A stretch of 64,000 nt of DNA from Actinomycetales bacterium (GCA_016715285.1 JADKAO010000002.1:528229-592228); one strand, 5' to 3'; shown: positions 25,711 to 34,614, counted from the first letter of the stretch. Notes: generated by a model not told the origin, from the sequence alone. Program-made: numbers and translations.

Positions 25711-26697
25711 GTGGAGGACTTCCTCATCGCGCGCAACCCAGACGGCGACTCAAAACTGCCCTACCTCCTCCGAATCCCACTAGGACCCAACGGAATTGTC
25801 CTCAAAGCCCGCGACATGTGGCCGCGGACCGCGAAGATCTTCTGTCACCGAGAAGCCTGGTGGCCCACCGACGCGGAGATCATCGAGCGCGTCCCCGTGC
25901 GGTCCTGTGTCCGTCGGGGAGCGGCGATCGATCTCGTCCTGGACCGCGCGCGCGAGAACCGATCGCAGTTCGTCCTCACCCGGATCCGGGGCGGGAGGGA
26001 GGCGATCTTCTGGCAATCCGCGCGCACCGCGAAGCTCGCCCGACCCAACGTCTCGCTCCCGTCGGCACGCGCCCACGGCTTGCGGGCGGACGAGTTCGAG
26101 ATCATCGTCGACAGCCACGAGCGGTATGCCTGGAAGTTCACTCAGCAGCAGGTTTCCACCCGGGTTGCGCCGCTCACTGCGGGTGACTACGGGGTGGTCC
26201 GCGACCCCGGCCCGGACGAGCAGCTCGTGGCTTCGGTCGAGCGCAAATCCCTCGCCGACCTCGTCTCCACGCTCACCTCGGGGCGTCTCACCTTTGTCCT
26301 CGCGGACCTCGCCAGCCTCCCGTATGCCGCGATCGTCGTCGAGGCGCGCTACTCCGAGGTCCTCAAGCTTGATCGGGTGCGCCCCGCGGTGGTGCTGGAG
26401 GGTCTGGCGGAGTGCGCCGTGCGGTTCCCGTCGGTGCCTATCCACTTCTGCGAGAACCGCTCACTCGCGCAGGAGTGGACCTTCCGGTTCCTCGGTGCGG
26501 CGTTGGCACAGGACCGGCTTCGCAGCGAGGCGGACGCGCCCATGGCCTCGCTGGTTCCTGCGGCGACCCCGCCCGCACGAGAGGTGCGGGAGTGGGCGGT
26601 CGCGCACGGCATACCGGTCTCTGCGACCGGACGGGTGGCGCGCGAGGTCACCGATGCGTTCCTGCGTTCCCGGGCGCAGGGGCCAGGCCTCGACTGA
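25711..26697 (+). CDS. ERCC4-type nuclease fused to an Lsr2-like DNA-binding domain
   Basis: The protein of about 328 residues has three parts. The N-terminal 125 residues (YLLRIPLGPNGIVLKARDMWPRT) are unassigned. Residues about 128-275 form an ERCC4 nuclease domain (FEIIVDSHERY, VASVERKSLADLVSTL and AIVVEARYSEVLK, i.e. the D, ERK and acidic positions). The last 40 residues (REVREWAVAHGIPVSATGRVAREVTDAF) match the AT-hook-like C-terminal domain of Lsr2. The GTG start at 25,711 begins a plausible N terminus. Such a protein could cut AT-rich or branched DNA. It stands alone. Confidence 0.85.
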   Translation: MEDFLIARNPDGDSKLPYLLRIPLGPNGIVLKARDMWPRTAKIFCHREAWWPTDAEIIERVPVRSCVRRGAAIDLVLDRARENRSQFVLTRIRGGREAIFWQSARTAKLARPNVSLPSARAHGLRADEFEIIVDSHERYAWKFTQQQVSTRVAPLTAGDYGVVRDPGPDEQLVASVERKSLADLVSTLTSGRLTFVLADLASLPYAAIVVEARYSEVLKLDRVRPAVVLEGLAECAVRFPSVPIHFCENRSLAQEWTFRFLGAALAQDRLRSEADAPMASLVPAATPPAREVREWAVAHGIPVSATGRVAREVTDAFLRSRAQGPGLD

Positions 26698-26808
26698 CGC
26701 GCCGGGGTTGTCCATGGTGGGCACACGCCAACCGGTCCGAACTTGGGCGCGGAGTCGCCGAGGTGCCAGTCCACGGAGGGCGAGCGTGCCGACGTGTAAA
26801 GTACGTGT

Positions 26809-27021
26809 ATGGCGCGGACGCGGACCAATATCGAGATCGAGAATGAGTACGTCGATCGGATCATGGCGCGCTTCGGGGTCCGCACCAAGACCGAAGCGGT
26901 CGACCTAGCGCTGCGTCATCTGGCCGGCGATCCGATGACACGGGCCGAAGCGCTCGCCATGCGCGGAGCCGGAGCCATCGCCGAGCTGCCCGAAGACACC
27001 ACTCCCGCGGACGTCGCGTGA
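26809..27021 (+). CDS. vapB: VapB antitoxin (ribbon-helix-helix)
   Basis: The 70-residue protein MARTRTNIEIENEYVDRIMARF...TKTEAVDLALRHL has the VapB family-2 signature. Two ACGTGTA direct repeats (26,792 and 26,803) sit immediately over the start, probably the autoregulatory site. No good ribosome site is visible, so the mRNA may be leaderless. It overlaps the vapC start by 4 bp. Confidence 0.9.
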   Translation: MARTRTNIEIENEYVDRIMARFGVRTKTEAVDLALRHLAGDPMTRAEALAMRGAGAIAELPEDTTPADVA

Positions 27022-27419
27022 TTTTGGTCGATAGTTCGGCATGGGTGGAGTTCGATCGAGCGACGGGCAGCGCGGTCGACCGCGCCCTCACTGACCTGAT
27101 CGCCACCGGAGGCCCGGTCGCGGTGTCCGAGCCGATCGTCATGGAGGTGTGCGCGGGGGCGCGCAATGCGGCGCGCGAACGAGACCTCCGTCGCCTCATG
27201 GCCCGCTTCGACCTCGCACGCTTCGACGCAACCGCCGACTTCAATGGCGCCGTCACGATCTACCGGACCTGTCGCTCGGCCGGCGCCACCCCGCGCGGCC
27301 TCATCGACTGCATGATCGCCGCCGTCGCCCTGCGGCACGACGCCCAACTCCTCGTCCAGGACCGCGACCTCGCCAACGTCGCGCACGTCATGGGCATCCC
27401 CGTCTACTCGGTCACCTGA
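27018..27419 (+). CDS. vapC: VapC toxin (PIN-domain ribonuclease)
   Basis: The 133-residue PIN protein starts with GTG (ILVDSSAWVEF, first Asp). SEPIVMEVCAGARN carries the Glu, RGLIDCMIAAVALRHDAQLLVQDRDLANVA the two later Asps. It appears intact, with the usual translational coupling (GTGA) to vapB. Confidence 0.92.
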   Translation: MILVDSSAWVEFDRATGSAVDRALTDLIATGGPVAVSEPIVMEVCAGARNAARERDLRRLMARFDLARFDATADFNGAVTIYRTCRSAGATPRGLIDCMIAAVALRHDAQLLVQDRDLANVAHVMGIPVYSVT

Positions 27420-27961
27420 ACTGGGTGGCAACACCTCCGCGGCGCTGCGCGAGCGGAGCCAAATGCCCCCCTAACCCGCAGCGGAAACCCGCGTTTGCGC
27501 ACGCTCGTCACAAGCCAAGGGCCGAGGTATGCCGCGACCGGGACCGCGGTGGCCGGCTGCGGTGGCCGGCTGCGGTGGTGATGAGGAATAGCGGGCCCGC
27601 CGTCAGCGAGGCGCCACGAGAGGTCGCGCGCGGCTGGAGATTCCGCGCGTCGTGTGCTGGGGTGGGTTTCCGGGAAGCCATGGCCCACCCCGCTCCAGGG
27701 TCCGAGCTACCGGCTGTGTATTGGAGAAGGGCCCACTTCCCGTGTGCGCTCGCCCGGGTGATGGTCAGTCACAGTGACACCCGAGACTCGGTTGGCTGTT
27801 CGCCAGCCACCAGAGTCACGACCCGCCGCCCTCGAGCCTGGCGTCGCCCCCACGAAGGCCACGTGGGTGCAGGGAAGTTGGTTCGGACTTAACCATTGCC
27901 TTGGCCGGTCGGCGTGGTGCACTGGAGGGGTCGGGCTATCACTCGGCAGAGACGGGCAGCC
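27420..27961. other. Intergenic region with R2 repeat and short GC tandem
   Basis: No gene is seen in 542 bp. The R2 copy is at 27,449-27,510, followed by an octamer (27,527) and a short tandem (ggtggccggctgc) at about 27,548-27,575. The remainder shows no codon structure I trust. Confidence 0.5.
27449..27510. repeat. R2 hairpin repeat
   Basis: GCGAGCGGAGCCAAATGC and GCGTTTGCGCACGCTCG form an imperfect inverted repeat around a GCGGAAACCCGC core. The same order occurs at 8,318, 22,690, 30,122 and 32,267. Confidence 0.7.
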
Positions 27962-28402
27962 ATGAGCAGCATCCGAGGAAGCATCGAGATCGCACGACCG
28001 CCGGAGATCGTCTTTGACACTGTCGCCGACCAGACCAATGAGATCCGCTACAACGCGGGGATGACCGACTCGGTCAAACTCACTGATGGACCGCTTGGTG
28101 TCGGGACCACGTTCCAGTCGACCATGGGCCGAAGCCGCGCAGTCTTGCCGATGATCACCGAGTACACGGCATACGAGCGCCCCCGCCGGCTGGCGAGCCG
28201 CAGCACCATGTCAGGCGCCGTCGCCGAGGGCGAGGTGCGGTGCGACCCGATCCCCGGCGGAACGAGATTCTCCTGGGACTGGCAGATCTCCGTGAGTGGT
28301 GCGGGTCGGTTCGCGGGGCCGCTCATCGGGTTCATCGGCCGCCGCCGGGAGCGGCAGATTTGGGCAGGGCTCAAACAGATGCTGGAAGAGGACGCACCAT
28401 GA
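27962..28402 (+). CDS. SRPBCC-family protein
   Basis: The 146-residue protein begins RGSIEIARPPEIVFDTVADQTNEIRYN, the START/polyketide-cyclase-like entry strand, and ends with the long C-terminal helix (RRRERQIWAGLKQMLEED). It should bind a hydrophobic ligand in a beta-sheet cavity. Its stop overlaps the next start (ATGA), so it is co-translated with the dienelactone-hydrolase-like gene. Upstream frame extension lacks homology. Confidence 0.88.
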   Translation: MSSIRGSIEIARPPEIVFDTVADQTNEIRYNAGMTDSVKLTDGPLGVGTTFQSTMGRSRAVLPMITEYTAYERPRRLASRSTMSGAVAEGEVRCDPIPGGTRFSWDWQISVSGAGRFAGPLIGFIGRRRERQIWAGLKQMLEEDAP

Positions 28403-29136
28403 GGACGAGCATCGAAACCGCAGACGGAACGCTCCCGCTCTACGTGGCGACGCCGCCCGGTGAGGGGCCGTGGCCGGGGGTCGTCGTCGTCCACGACGTG
28501 GTGGGCATGACGCCAGACTTATGCCGCCAGGCGGATTGGCTCGCTGGCGCCGGATTCCTCACGGCCGCACCGGATTTGTTCGCCCGGGGCGGGCCCGGGA
28601 AGGTGCGTTGCCTGATCGCGATGATCCGGGAGGTGCGCGCGAAGTCCGGTCGTTCATTCGATGACATCGAGGCGACTCGGCGCTGGCTTGAGACGCGCGA
28701 GGACTGCACCGGACGGATCGGCGTGATCGGGTTTTGCATGGGCGGTGGCTTTGCCTTGGTGCTGGCGCCGGATGGGGCTTTTGCGGCCTCGAGCGTCAAC
28801 TACGGGACGGCGAGCAACGAGGCCTACACGGCTGACTACCTCAAGGGTGCCTGCCCGATTGTGGGGAGCTTCGGCGGTGCAGACCGCGCGGTGCGTGACG
28901 GCGCCCCACGCCTCGAAGCTGCTCTCGCCGCGCTCGGCGTGGCCCATGACGTCAAGGAGTACCCCGGTGTCCAGCACGGCTTCCTCAACAACCACCTTCC
29001 CGCTGAAATCCCGGCCGTCTTCCGGCTCATGAACAAGATCTCCGGCAGCCCTTACAACGCCGAGGCGGCGGCAGACGCCAAGGAGCGAATCATCCGCTTC
29101 TTCAACGAACATCTGGCACCCGCGACCGCCAGCTGA
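28399..29136 (+). CDS. Dienelactone hydrolase family protein
   Basis: The 245-residue alpha/beta hydrolase has PWPGVVVVHDVVGMTP, the nucleophile elbow GVIGFCMGGGFAL with catalytic Cys, an acid loop (GSFGGADRAV) and the catalytic His in VQHGFLNN. It should hydrolyse a lactone or ester. It is translationally coupled to the SRPBCC gene. Confidence 0.9.
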   Translation: MRTSIETADGTLPLYVATPPGEGPWPGVVVVHDVVGMTPDLCRQADWLAGAGFLTAAPDLFARGGPGKVRCLIAMIREVRAKSGRSFDDIEATRRWLETREDCTGRIGVIGFCMGGGFALVLAPDGAFAASSVNYGTASNEAYTADYLKGACPIVGSFGGADRAVRDGAPRLEAALAALGVAHDVKEYPGVQHGFLNNHLPAEIPAVFRLMNKISGSPYNAEAAADAKERIIRFFNEHLAPATAS

Positions 29137-29160
29137 GCGCCCGAGACGGATACTCGTGCT

Positions 29161-30147
29161 GTGAATCTCAGCGGCTTGCGATTCCGATATTGGGATACGC
29201 CCGGGGGCGTGGCACCTTCTGCCCTCTTCCACGACGAGTTGCGGGCTGGCGTCTACGTTCTGGGGTTCGTTGACGGTGAGGAGTATGTCGGCCAGACCGT
29301 CAACTTCCCGAGCCGATTCGCTGCCCATCGACGGCGTTGGCCAGATATCCGGACGGTGCGCTTCGCGCCGGTGACGGTTGAGGGTCTCGATGCTGCGGAG
29401 CGATCCCTGATCCAGCAGCGAGTCGACTCGGGGAAGGTCCTGCGAAATCTCACACTGCTATCCCAACCGACTGGGGCATCCGCCCTCGACCTGGTCGTGG
29501 ACCGCCAGGTCCAAGCTGCATGGCTCTCCGCGGACGCCGACAGCGACGACATCGATCTCGATCCACACCGGCTTCACCTCGCGGAGCGGCGTCTTGCCTC
29601 ACGCCAACGCGTGGACCAGCTCCGAGGCCACCCACTGTTTCCGCTGGTGCTGACGTCGCTCGCGGCATACGTGCAGCAAGTCATCCCCTGGCCCGAGGAA
29701 ACTGAGGGCAAGCAGTGGATCCTGACCGCGCTGCCCACCACCGCCCGCAGCCGGGACAACCGCCGCCTGGCGACCCTGAGCATTCAGAACGTCGAGATGG
29801 TCTTCTTCGGTGAACGTCGCGACCGTCACGACGAATGGGTGGGCTATACGCGACTGAATACCGCGCCATTGCCCTGGACTCCACGGCGGCTCCGGCGTCT
29901 GTGCGAGGTGCACGACCACTACCGATCTGCGGGGCGCGTCCAGTCGTTCGACATTGATGGCTGCGACGGGGTGTCGGAGTTGCTGGGCTTCCCGGAGGTC
30001 CGGCACGCCGCCCGACGGCTCGCGTTGGGGCAGCTGCGCAAAGGACGCGGGATGTTCGCCCGAGCGCACAACGACACCTTCGCCGACGAAGTCTTCGCCG
30101 AGATTGCCCGACGTGGCGAACCGCGAGAGGAGCCAAAAGCGCCCTAA
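29161..30147 (+). CDS. GIY-YIG nuclease-domain protein
   Basis: The 328-residue protein starts with GTG. Residues about 30-75 look like a GIY-YIG domain (GVYVLGFVDGEEYVGQTVNFPSRFAAHRRRW, with GVY, YVG, the Arg and a Glu downstream). The C-terminal 240 residues match nothing I know and end in a charged tail. The final codons (EEPKAP) overlap the R2 repeat that starts at 30,122, so the C terminus may have been reshaped by it. Confidence 0.7.
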   Translation: MNLSGLRFRYWDTPGGVAPSALFHDELRAGVYVLGFVDGEEYVGQTVNFPSRFAAHRRRWPDIRTVRFAPVTVEGLDAAERSLIQQRVDSGKVLRNLTLLSQPTGASALDLVVDRQVQAAWLSADADSDDIDLDPHRLHLAERRLASRQRVDQLRGHPLFPLVLTSLAAYVQQVIPWPEETEGKQWILTALPTTARSRDNRRLATLSIQNVEMVFFGERRDRHDEWVGYTRLNTAPLPWTPRRLRRLCEVHDHYRSAGRVQSFDIDGCDGVSELLGFPEVRHAARRLALGQLRKGRGMFARAHNDTFADEVFAEIARRGEPREEPKAP

Positions 30148-30184
30148 ACATCTGCGGAAACCCGCATTTGCGCACGCTCGTCAC
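30122..30184. repeat. R2 hairpin repeat overlapping a gene end
   Basis: GCGAGAGGAGCCAAAAGCGC and GCATTTGCGCACGCTCG pair around GCGGAAACCCGC. The first 26 bp encode the last residues of the GIY-YIG protein. Confidence 0.7.
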
Positions 30185-30196
30185 AAGCCAAAGGCG

Positions 30197-30230
30197 AGGT
30201 ATGCCGTGAGGCCGGGCTCCCGGCATACCT
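30197..30230 (+). terminator. Octamer-pair hairpin downstream of GIY-YIG gene
   Basis: AGGTATGCCG (30,197-30,206) and CGGCATACCT (30,221-30,230) form a perfect 10-bp stem with a 14-nt loop, 49 bp after the stop codon. No U-tract follows, so it would be a structured, not a classical, terminator. Confidence 0.5.
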
Positions 30231-30387
30231 CCTGATCAAACCCAGCCATGTCGAGCGCGTCCCGGGCCGCGCTCGCCGCAGAGGGCTCAGAGGGTGAGGG
30301 CCAGGCGCATACTGGAATCGGGTCCCGTTGCGATCGGGCGATCCGCCCGGGCACGTGCCCAGCACGCTCACGTTGAGGAGCAGGCCG

Positions 30388-30846
30388 ATGACCGCCACCC
30401 AGACCAGCAGCAGTCCCAGCCGGCAGGATCAGAAGGTCAACGTCAAGGTGGTGACGAGCGGCCTGTGGGTCGCCATGCTCTTCGTCTTTGCCTACGTTGA
30501 CATCTTCACTGCGTTGCGAGCCGATGTGATCACCGGCGTGCTGGGGGGCAAGGTCGCCGGGGCCGGATTCGACATCAACCAGTCCTTCCTGGTCCTCACA
30601 ACGGTCTACATCCTGGTCCCAGCCCTCATGGTGCCGTTCTCGCTGATGGCCCCAGCGCGCCTCAATCGGCCGGTCAACGTGGTCGTCAGCATCCTGTATG
30701 CCGTGTCCGTGGTCGCCGCTGCGATCGGGGAGACGTGGGCGTATTACCTCGTCGGGAGCGTTGTTGAGGTTGTGTTGCTGGTGGCGATCGCAGCTGTGGC
30801 GTGGTCCTGGCCCCGCTCATCTGCGCCGAGGCAATTGGCGGCATAG
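30388..30846 (+). CDS. DUF6326-like four-helix membrane protein
   Basis: The 152-residue protein has four transmembrane segments (LWVAMLFVFAYVDIFTAL; FLVLTTVYILVPALMVPFSL; VVVSILYAVSVVAAAIGET; YYLVGSVVEVVLLVAIAAVAW). I recall this arrangement as the DUF6326 family. The ATG at 30,388 follows a GAGGAG ribosome site. Function unknown. Confidence 0.82.
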   Translation: MTATQTSSSPSRQDQKVNVKVVTSGLWVAMLFVFAYVDIFTALRADVITGVLGGKVAGAGFDINQSFLVLTTVYILVPALMVPFSLMAPARLNRPVNVVVSILYAVSVVAAAIGETWAYYLVGSVVEVVLLVAIAAVAWSWPRSSAPRQLAA

Positions 30847-30902
30847 ACCCACGCTGGTCACCCATGTAGGTACGTAGTATCATTTTTGCGAGGAGGATGC
30901 CG

Positions 30903-31139
30903 ATGAGCATTGTCAGCGCCCGAACATTCAACCAATCACCGTCCAGAGTGAAGGCCATGGCCGCCGACGGGCCGGTATTCGTCACCGACCGAGGCAAACC
31001 CACGCTGGTCCTGCTCAGCATGGACGACTATGAACGGCTCCGCGGAGATGGCAGCGTCCTGGCCGCGCTGCGCATGGCCGTCGACGTCGACTTCGAACCC
31101 GTGGTGATCCGTGACATTGGTGAGGTTCCTGCGCTGTGA
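30903..31139 (+). CDS. Phd/YefM-type antitoxin
   Basis: The 78-residue protein has the Phd fold: SIVSARTFNQSPSRVKAMAADGPVFVTDRGKPTLVLLSMDDYERL. The ATG at 30,903 is favoured over the in-frame ATG at 30,897 because the GAGGAGG site lies 7 nt before it. The promoter region upstream has CGTAGTATCA. It overlaps the next gene by 4 bp. Confidence 0.92.
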   Translation: MSIVSARTFNQSPSRVKAMAADGPVFVTDRGKPTLVLLSMDDYERLRGDGSVLAALRMAVDVDFEPVVIRDIGEVPAL

Positions 31140-31552
31140 CCTTCCTGCTCGACACCAACGTCGTCAGTGAGTTGCGCAAGCCAGGCGCCGACTCTCGCGT
31201 CGTGGCATGGGCTGGCCGGCTGCCGTTGCGCGACACGTTCCTGAGCGTCATCACGATCCGGGAACTGGAGGCGGGCGTGCTGCTCGTTGAGCGCCGCGAT
31301 CGTCGGCAGGGGCGGCTGCTCAGGCTGTGGCTTGAGGAGCAGGTGCTGGGCACCTACGGCGACCGGCTGCTCCCGGTTGACCTTGCCATTGCGAGGCGGG
31401 CAGCCGCGCTTCACGTCCCCGACCCACGACCGGAACGAGACGCGCTCATCGCTGCGACCGCGCTCGTTCACGGGCTTACGGTTGCCACGCGCAATGTGAG
31501 TGACTTCGAGCCGACCGGCGTCAGCGTGCTGAATCCCTGGGAGACCGACTAG
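31136..31552 (+). CDS. VapC/FitB-type PIN toxin
   Basis: The 138-residue PIN protein (FLLDTNVVSELRKPGADSRV) has the FitB-like TIRELEAGVLL motif, PRPERDALIAATALVHGLTVATRNVSDFE and all acidic residues. It starts with GTG overlapping the antitoxin stop. The pair forms a complete Phd/VapC module. Confidence 0.92.
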   Translation: MTFLLDTNVVSELRKPGADSRVVAWAGRLPLRDTFLSVITIRELEAGVLLVERRDRRQGRLLRLWLEEQVLGTYGDRLLPVDLAIARRAAALHVPDPRPERDALIAATALVHGLTVATRNVSDFEPTGVSVLNPWETD

Positions 31553-31579
31553 CGACTGCCGCCTATCTCCTGCTGGTCA

Positions 31580-31690
31580 ACTGAGGAACTCGACGCGTCG
31601 CTCACACGGTCAACACCCGACCCCGCAAGAGCCTGAACTGGAAGATACCCGCCGAGGCCTTCAACGAGCACCTGCTGTTGCACCGTAGAG
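31580..31690 (+). pseudogene. IS30-family transposase C-terminal remnant
   Basis: A short frame encodes VNTRPRKSLNWKIPAEAFNE, the highly conserved end of IS30 transposases (RPRKTLGWKTPAE). The EELDA block just upstream is in another frame, so the remnant is frameshifted. No inverted repeat was recognised. It marks a past insertion beside the Phd/VapC module. Confidence 0.7.
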
Positions 31691-31744
31691 GCGGTTGGCA
31701 TGACGGTCTCGGACACGGCATGGGCGCCCCTGGTCCTCGCGCGC

Positions 31745-32110
31745 TCAGGGAGTGAGTCGCACCCGGTGAGTGCCGTCGCTGTCGATCTCCAACACGAGCG
31801 CGCCGGTCAGCCCCGCGAGGTCGCCGGTGCCTGAACCAGGCGCAACCCGGTAGTCCAGGCTCGGCTCCCCATCGGTCATCGTGCCCTGCTGGGTGAAGAC
31901 CACCGTGCCAACTCGGCCGTCAATGCTGCCGTCGAAGACCTCGATGGCGACGTATCCGGCATTGCCCGCGCGGGGATCCCCAGCCGAAAGCATCTCGCCG
32001 CTGCTGGTCCCGACCATGTCGCCAGCCCAGGACTTGGTGAAGGTGAATCGTCCCGTCCCGGGGTGGTTGGCCTCGGCCGGAGTCAGCTGAATCTCGAAAG
32101 TGCTCGCCAT
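31745..32110 (-). CDS. DUF3224 family protein
   Basis: The 121-residue beta-rich protein begins TFEIQLTPAE and contains the family core FTKSWAGDMVGTSSGEML and YVAIEVFDGSIDGRVGTVVFTQ. Such proteins form allene-oxide-cyclase-like barrels of unknown function. No partner is evident. Confidence 0.88.
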   Translation of the reverse strand: MASTFEIQLTPAEANHPGTGRFTFTKSWAGDMVGTSSGEMLSAGDPRAGNAGYVAIEVFDGSIDGRVGTVVFTQQGTMTDGEPSLDYRVAPGSGTGDLAGLTGALVLEIDSDGTHRVRLTP

Positions 32111-32524
32111 GCCATCACCCTGACACGTGGGTCTGACAGTGATAACGGAGCAGCCGTCACAACCTCGTGCTGGTCAGCAAACTGGCCGCCAGAGCGACGC
32201 ACAGCGGGCGGTACCCCACGCGATTGGGGCCCAGGCCCGCCAGGTCGAGATCACCAGTCAGCTCGACCACGAAAGGAGCCAAATGCCCCCAAAGTCCGCT
32301 GAAGGCAGCATTTGCGATCGCTCATACACGGCGCGCGACGCTGCTGTCAGCCGGGCGCCGAACAACGCGCACGAGGTCGTGCTCCATGAGGAACTTGCCG
32401 CTGTCTGCTTTTCGAGGCCACGTCAACGACGGTGACGAGGGCGGCATCCCCCGTAACGACGCCTCCGGTGCCGCGGACAGGACGTTGAGGAGCCATCGCC
32501 CGCAGCGAGCGCTAGGGTGCGGAA
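32111..32524. other. Intergenic region with R2 repeat
   Basis: No gene is seen in 414 bp. The R2 copy lies at 32,267-32,325 (GGAGCCAAATGCCCCC arm and GCATTTGCGATCGCTC arm). Nothing else has clear structure. Confidence 0.5.
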
Positions 32525-33124
32525 ATGGCGACGGACACGGCATACCGGATTGTGGCTCTGCGCCCCGAGACGTGGGGTGCGTTCGACGCAATGGTGTTGC
32601 GGCACAACGGGATTTTTGGCGGGTGCTGGTGCACGTGGTTCCACGATGGTCACCCCAGCTGCGCAGGTCGCGGTGAGACCGCTGAGGGCAACCGCGCGAT
32701 CAAGAAGCGACTCGTCGACGAAGGCGTCGCGCGCGCCGCGCTCGTGATGGCCGGCGATGAGGCCATTGCGTGGGCCGAGTTCGGGACGCCTGCGGAGTTG
32801 CCGACGCTGCACCACCGCAAGGAATACGACGCCACGACCACCGTGGTCCCCGACTGGCGGATCACCTGCGTGTTCGTCGACAAGCGCCATCGGCGACAGG
32901 GGGTGACGGAGCTGGCGATCACGGGCGCGTTGGAGCTGATCGCGCAGGCTGGTGGCGGGCGCGTCGAGAGTTATCCGCACGACCTCACCGAGCAGACCAA
33001 GAAGATGTCGTCGTCGTTCCTCTACAACGGGACGCGTCGCCTTTATGAGCGGCTGGGCTTTGACTACGACCGGCCCAAAGGGCTCAAGAACTGCGTGATG
33101 GTCAAGACGGTCGCCCCCGCGTGA
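32525..33124 (+). CDS. GNAT-family N-acetyltransferase
   Basis: The 199-residue protein has GGCWCTWFHDGHP near residue 38, typical of a GNAT subgroup, and the acetyl-CoA loop VDKRHRRQGVTELAI near residue 120, with a C-terminal YERLGFDYDRP. The substrate is unknown. An octamer lies at the start (TAY). Confidence 0.88.
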   Translation: MATDTAYRIVALRPETWGAFDAMVLRHNGIFGGCWCTWFHDGHPSCAGRGETAEGNRAIKKRLVDEGVARAALVMAGDEAIAWAEFGTPAELPTLHHRKEYDATTTVVPDWRITCVFVDKRHRRQGVTELAITGALELIAQAGGGRVESYPHDLTEQTKKMSSSFLYNGTRRLYERLGFDYDRPKGLKNCVMVKTVAPA

Positions 33125-33239
33125 TGGGGAGCTCCCCATCCCGGCTGGCGGCGCAGCGCCGCGCACGCGGCCACAACGGTCCAACTCAACTTGCACCCTG
33201 GCCTAGAACTTCCAAGTAAACACGGTCCTTAGTTGTAGT

Positions 33240-34463
33240 GTGGTCATCGTGCGTGCAGAGGATTTCGTTGACGGCCCCTTCGGCCGAGCCTCCCGCGAAC
33301 CCGGCAATGTGTGGGCCTTCACGTACTACCTTCCACGAGCGATCCCTCGCGACCTCCACCTCGGTCCCAAGGTCGTGGCCGCACTCTCGGAGGCGGACGC
33401 CGCGTTGGGCCAGCTCCACGGACTCGGAACCCTCATCACAGACCCCAGTCTGCTCATTGGTCCCTACCTGCGCCGAGAGGCACTCGCTAGCACCCGCATT
33501 GAGGGCACCCAAGCCTCCCTGTCAGAGGTCTTCCAAGCGGAGTTGGACGAGTCTCGACCGACCGAAGATGTCCTCGAAGTGCAGCGCTACCTCGAAGCGA
33601 CCAAGCTCGCCCACGAGCTCATCGGCAGTTTCCCGCTCACTCAGCGGCTCATCCTGCAGGTCCACGAGCGACTCCTCCGTGACGTGCGAGGCGAGGAACG
33701 ACGGCCTGGCGAATTCCGTACCTCACCGGTGTGGATCGGTGGCGCTGGCGCCACCCCCGAATCCGCAGCCTTTGTCCCTCCCCTTCCCGACCACATGCCG
33801 GATCTGCTCGCGGACTGGGAACGCTTCGTTAACGACGACGCACCGGCATACCCTGCTCTCATCCAGGCCGCACTCATGCACTACCAGTTCGAGACGATCC
33901 ACCCCTTCCTTGATGGAAACGGTCGGATCGGGCGGCTCCTGATCAACGTGCAGCTCATGATGCGCGGCCGGCTGAGCCATCCCCTCCTCTATCTCTCCAC
34001 CTACTTCGAGACCCACCGCTCCGACTACTACCGGCGTCTTCAGGGGGTGCGTGAGCGGGGAGACATCGATGCCTGGCTTCTCTTCTTCCTGGAGGCGGTA
34101 CGCGAGCAGGCGGGCGACGCCATCACGCGGTCCCAACGCCTCGTGCGGGTCCGGGAGAGCTATTTCGGCGAGGCGATCCAGGCTCGCTCTAGCCTTCCCC
34201 GTCTCGTCGCGATGCTGGTCGAGAACCCCTTCGTCACCGTGAGATCCGTCGAGTCACGCCTCGGTTTGACCAACCAAGGGGCGCGGACGTTGATCCGCAG
34301 CGCGGTTTCGCGCGGTTGGCTCGTTTCGCTCGGTCGCCGCGGACGGGGAAGCCGCGAGTACTGGTATTCGCCGCGCGTCTTCGATGTGATGAATGCGCCG
34401 ATGGCCTACGACCGTTCCGAAGCCCCGGATCATCTGGACTCAGGCTCGCGATGGGGTCACTAG
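33240..34463 (+). CDS. Fic-family adenylyltransferase with inhibitory helix
   Basis: The 407-residue protein has a Fic core with HPFLDGNGRIGR at 221-232 and an N-terminal inhibitory motif STRIEG at 84-89, the class II (S/T)xxxE(G/N) pattern, so AMP transfer is probably self-inhibited. A C-terminal winged helix (VRSVESRLGLTNQGARTLIRSAV) suggests DNA binding. The start at 33,240 is a GTG with no clear ribosome site. Only one octamer lies in it. Confidence 0.92.
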   Translation: MVIVRAEDFVDGPFGRASREPGNVWAFTYYLPRAIPRDLHLGPKVVAALSEADAALGQLHGLGTLITDPSLLIGPYLRREALASTRIEGTQASLSEVFQAELDESRPTEDVLEVQRYLEATKLAHELIGSFPLTQRLILQVHERLLRDVRGEERRPGEFRTSPVWIGGAGATPESAAFVPPLPDHMPDLLADWERFVNDDAPAYPALIQAALMHYQFETIHPFLDGNGRIGRLLINVQLMMRGRLSHPLLYLSTYFETHRSDYYRRLQGVRERGDIDAWLLFFLEAVREQAGDAITRSQRLVRVRESYFGEAIQARSSLPRLVAMLVENPFVTVRSVESRLGLTNQGARTLIRSAVSRGWLVSLGRRGRGSREYWYSPRVFDVMNAPMAYDRSEAPDHLDSGSRWGH

Positions 34464-34614
34464 CGGATCACCCAGCAACTCACAGCGGGTTTATAACTCT
34501 TGCCGTGGAGGCCTCAGTGCTTCTGGCTTGAAATCAGAGCGTCCGGGAATGTGGTCGTTGGATGCCATGTGCTGCCCCAGAGTCCCGGGTTAAGGCCCTG
34601 CTCGGCCCGTTCGC

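Noticed and set aside
33723..34136. Open frame antisense to the Fic gene
   Set aside because: No homology, and the sense strand holds a complete Fic domain.
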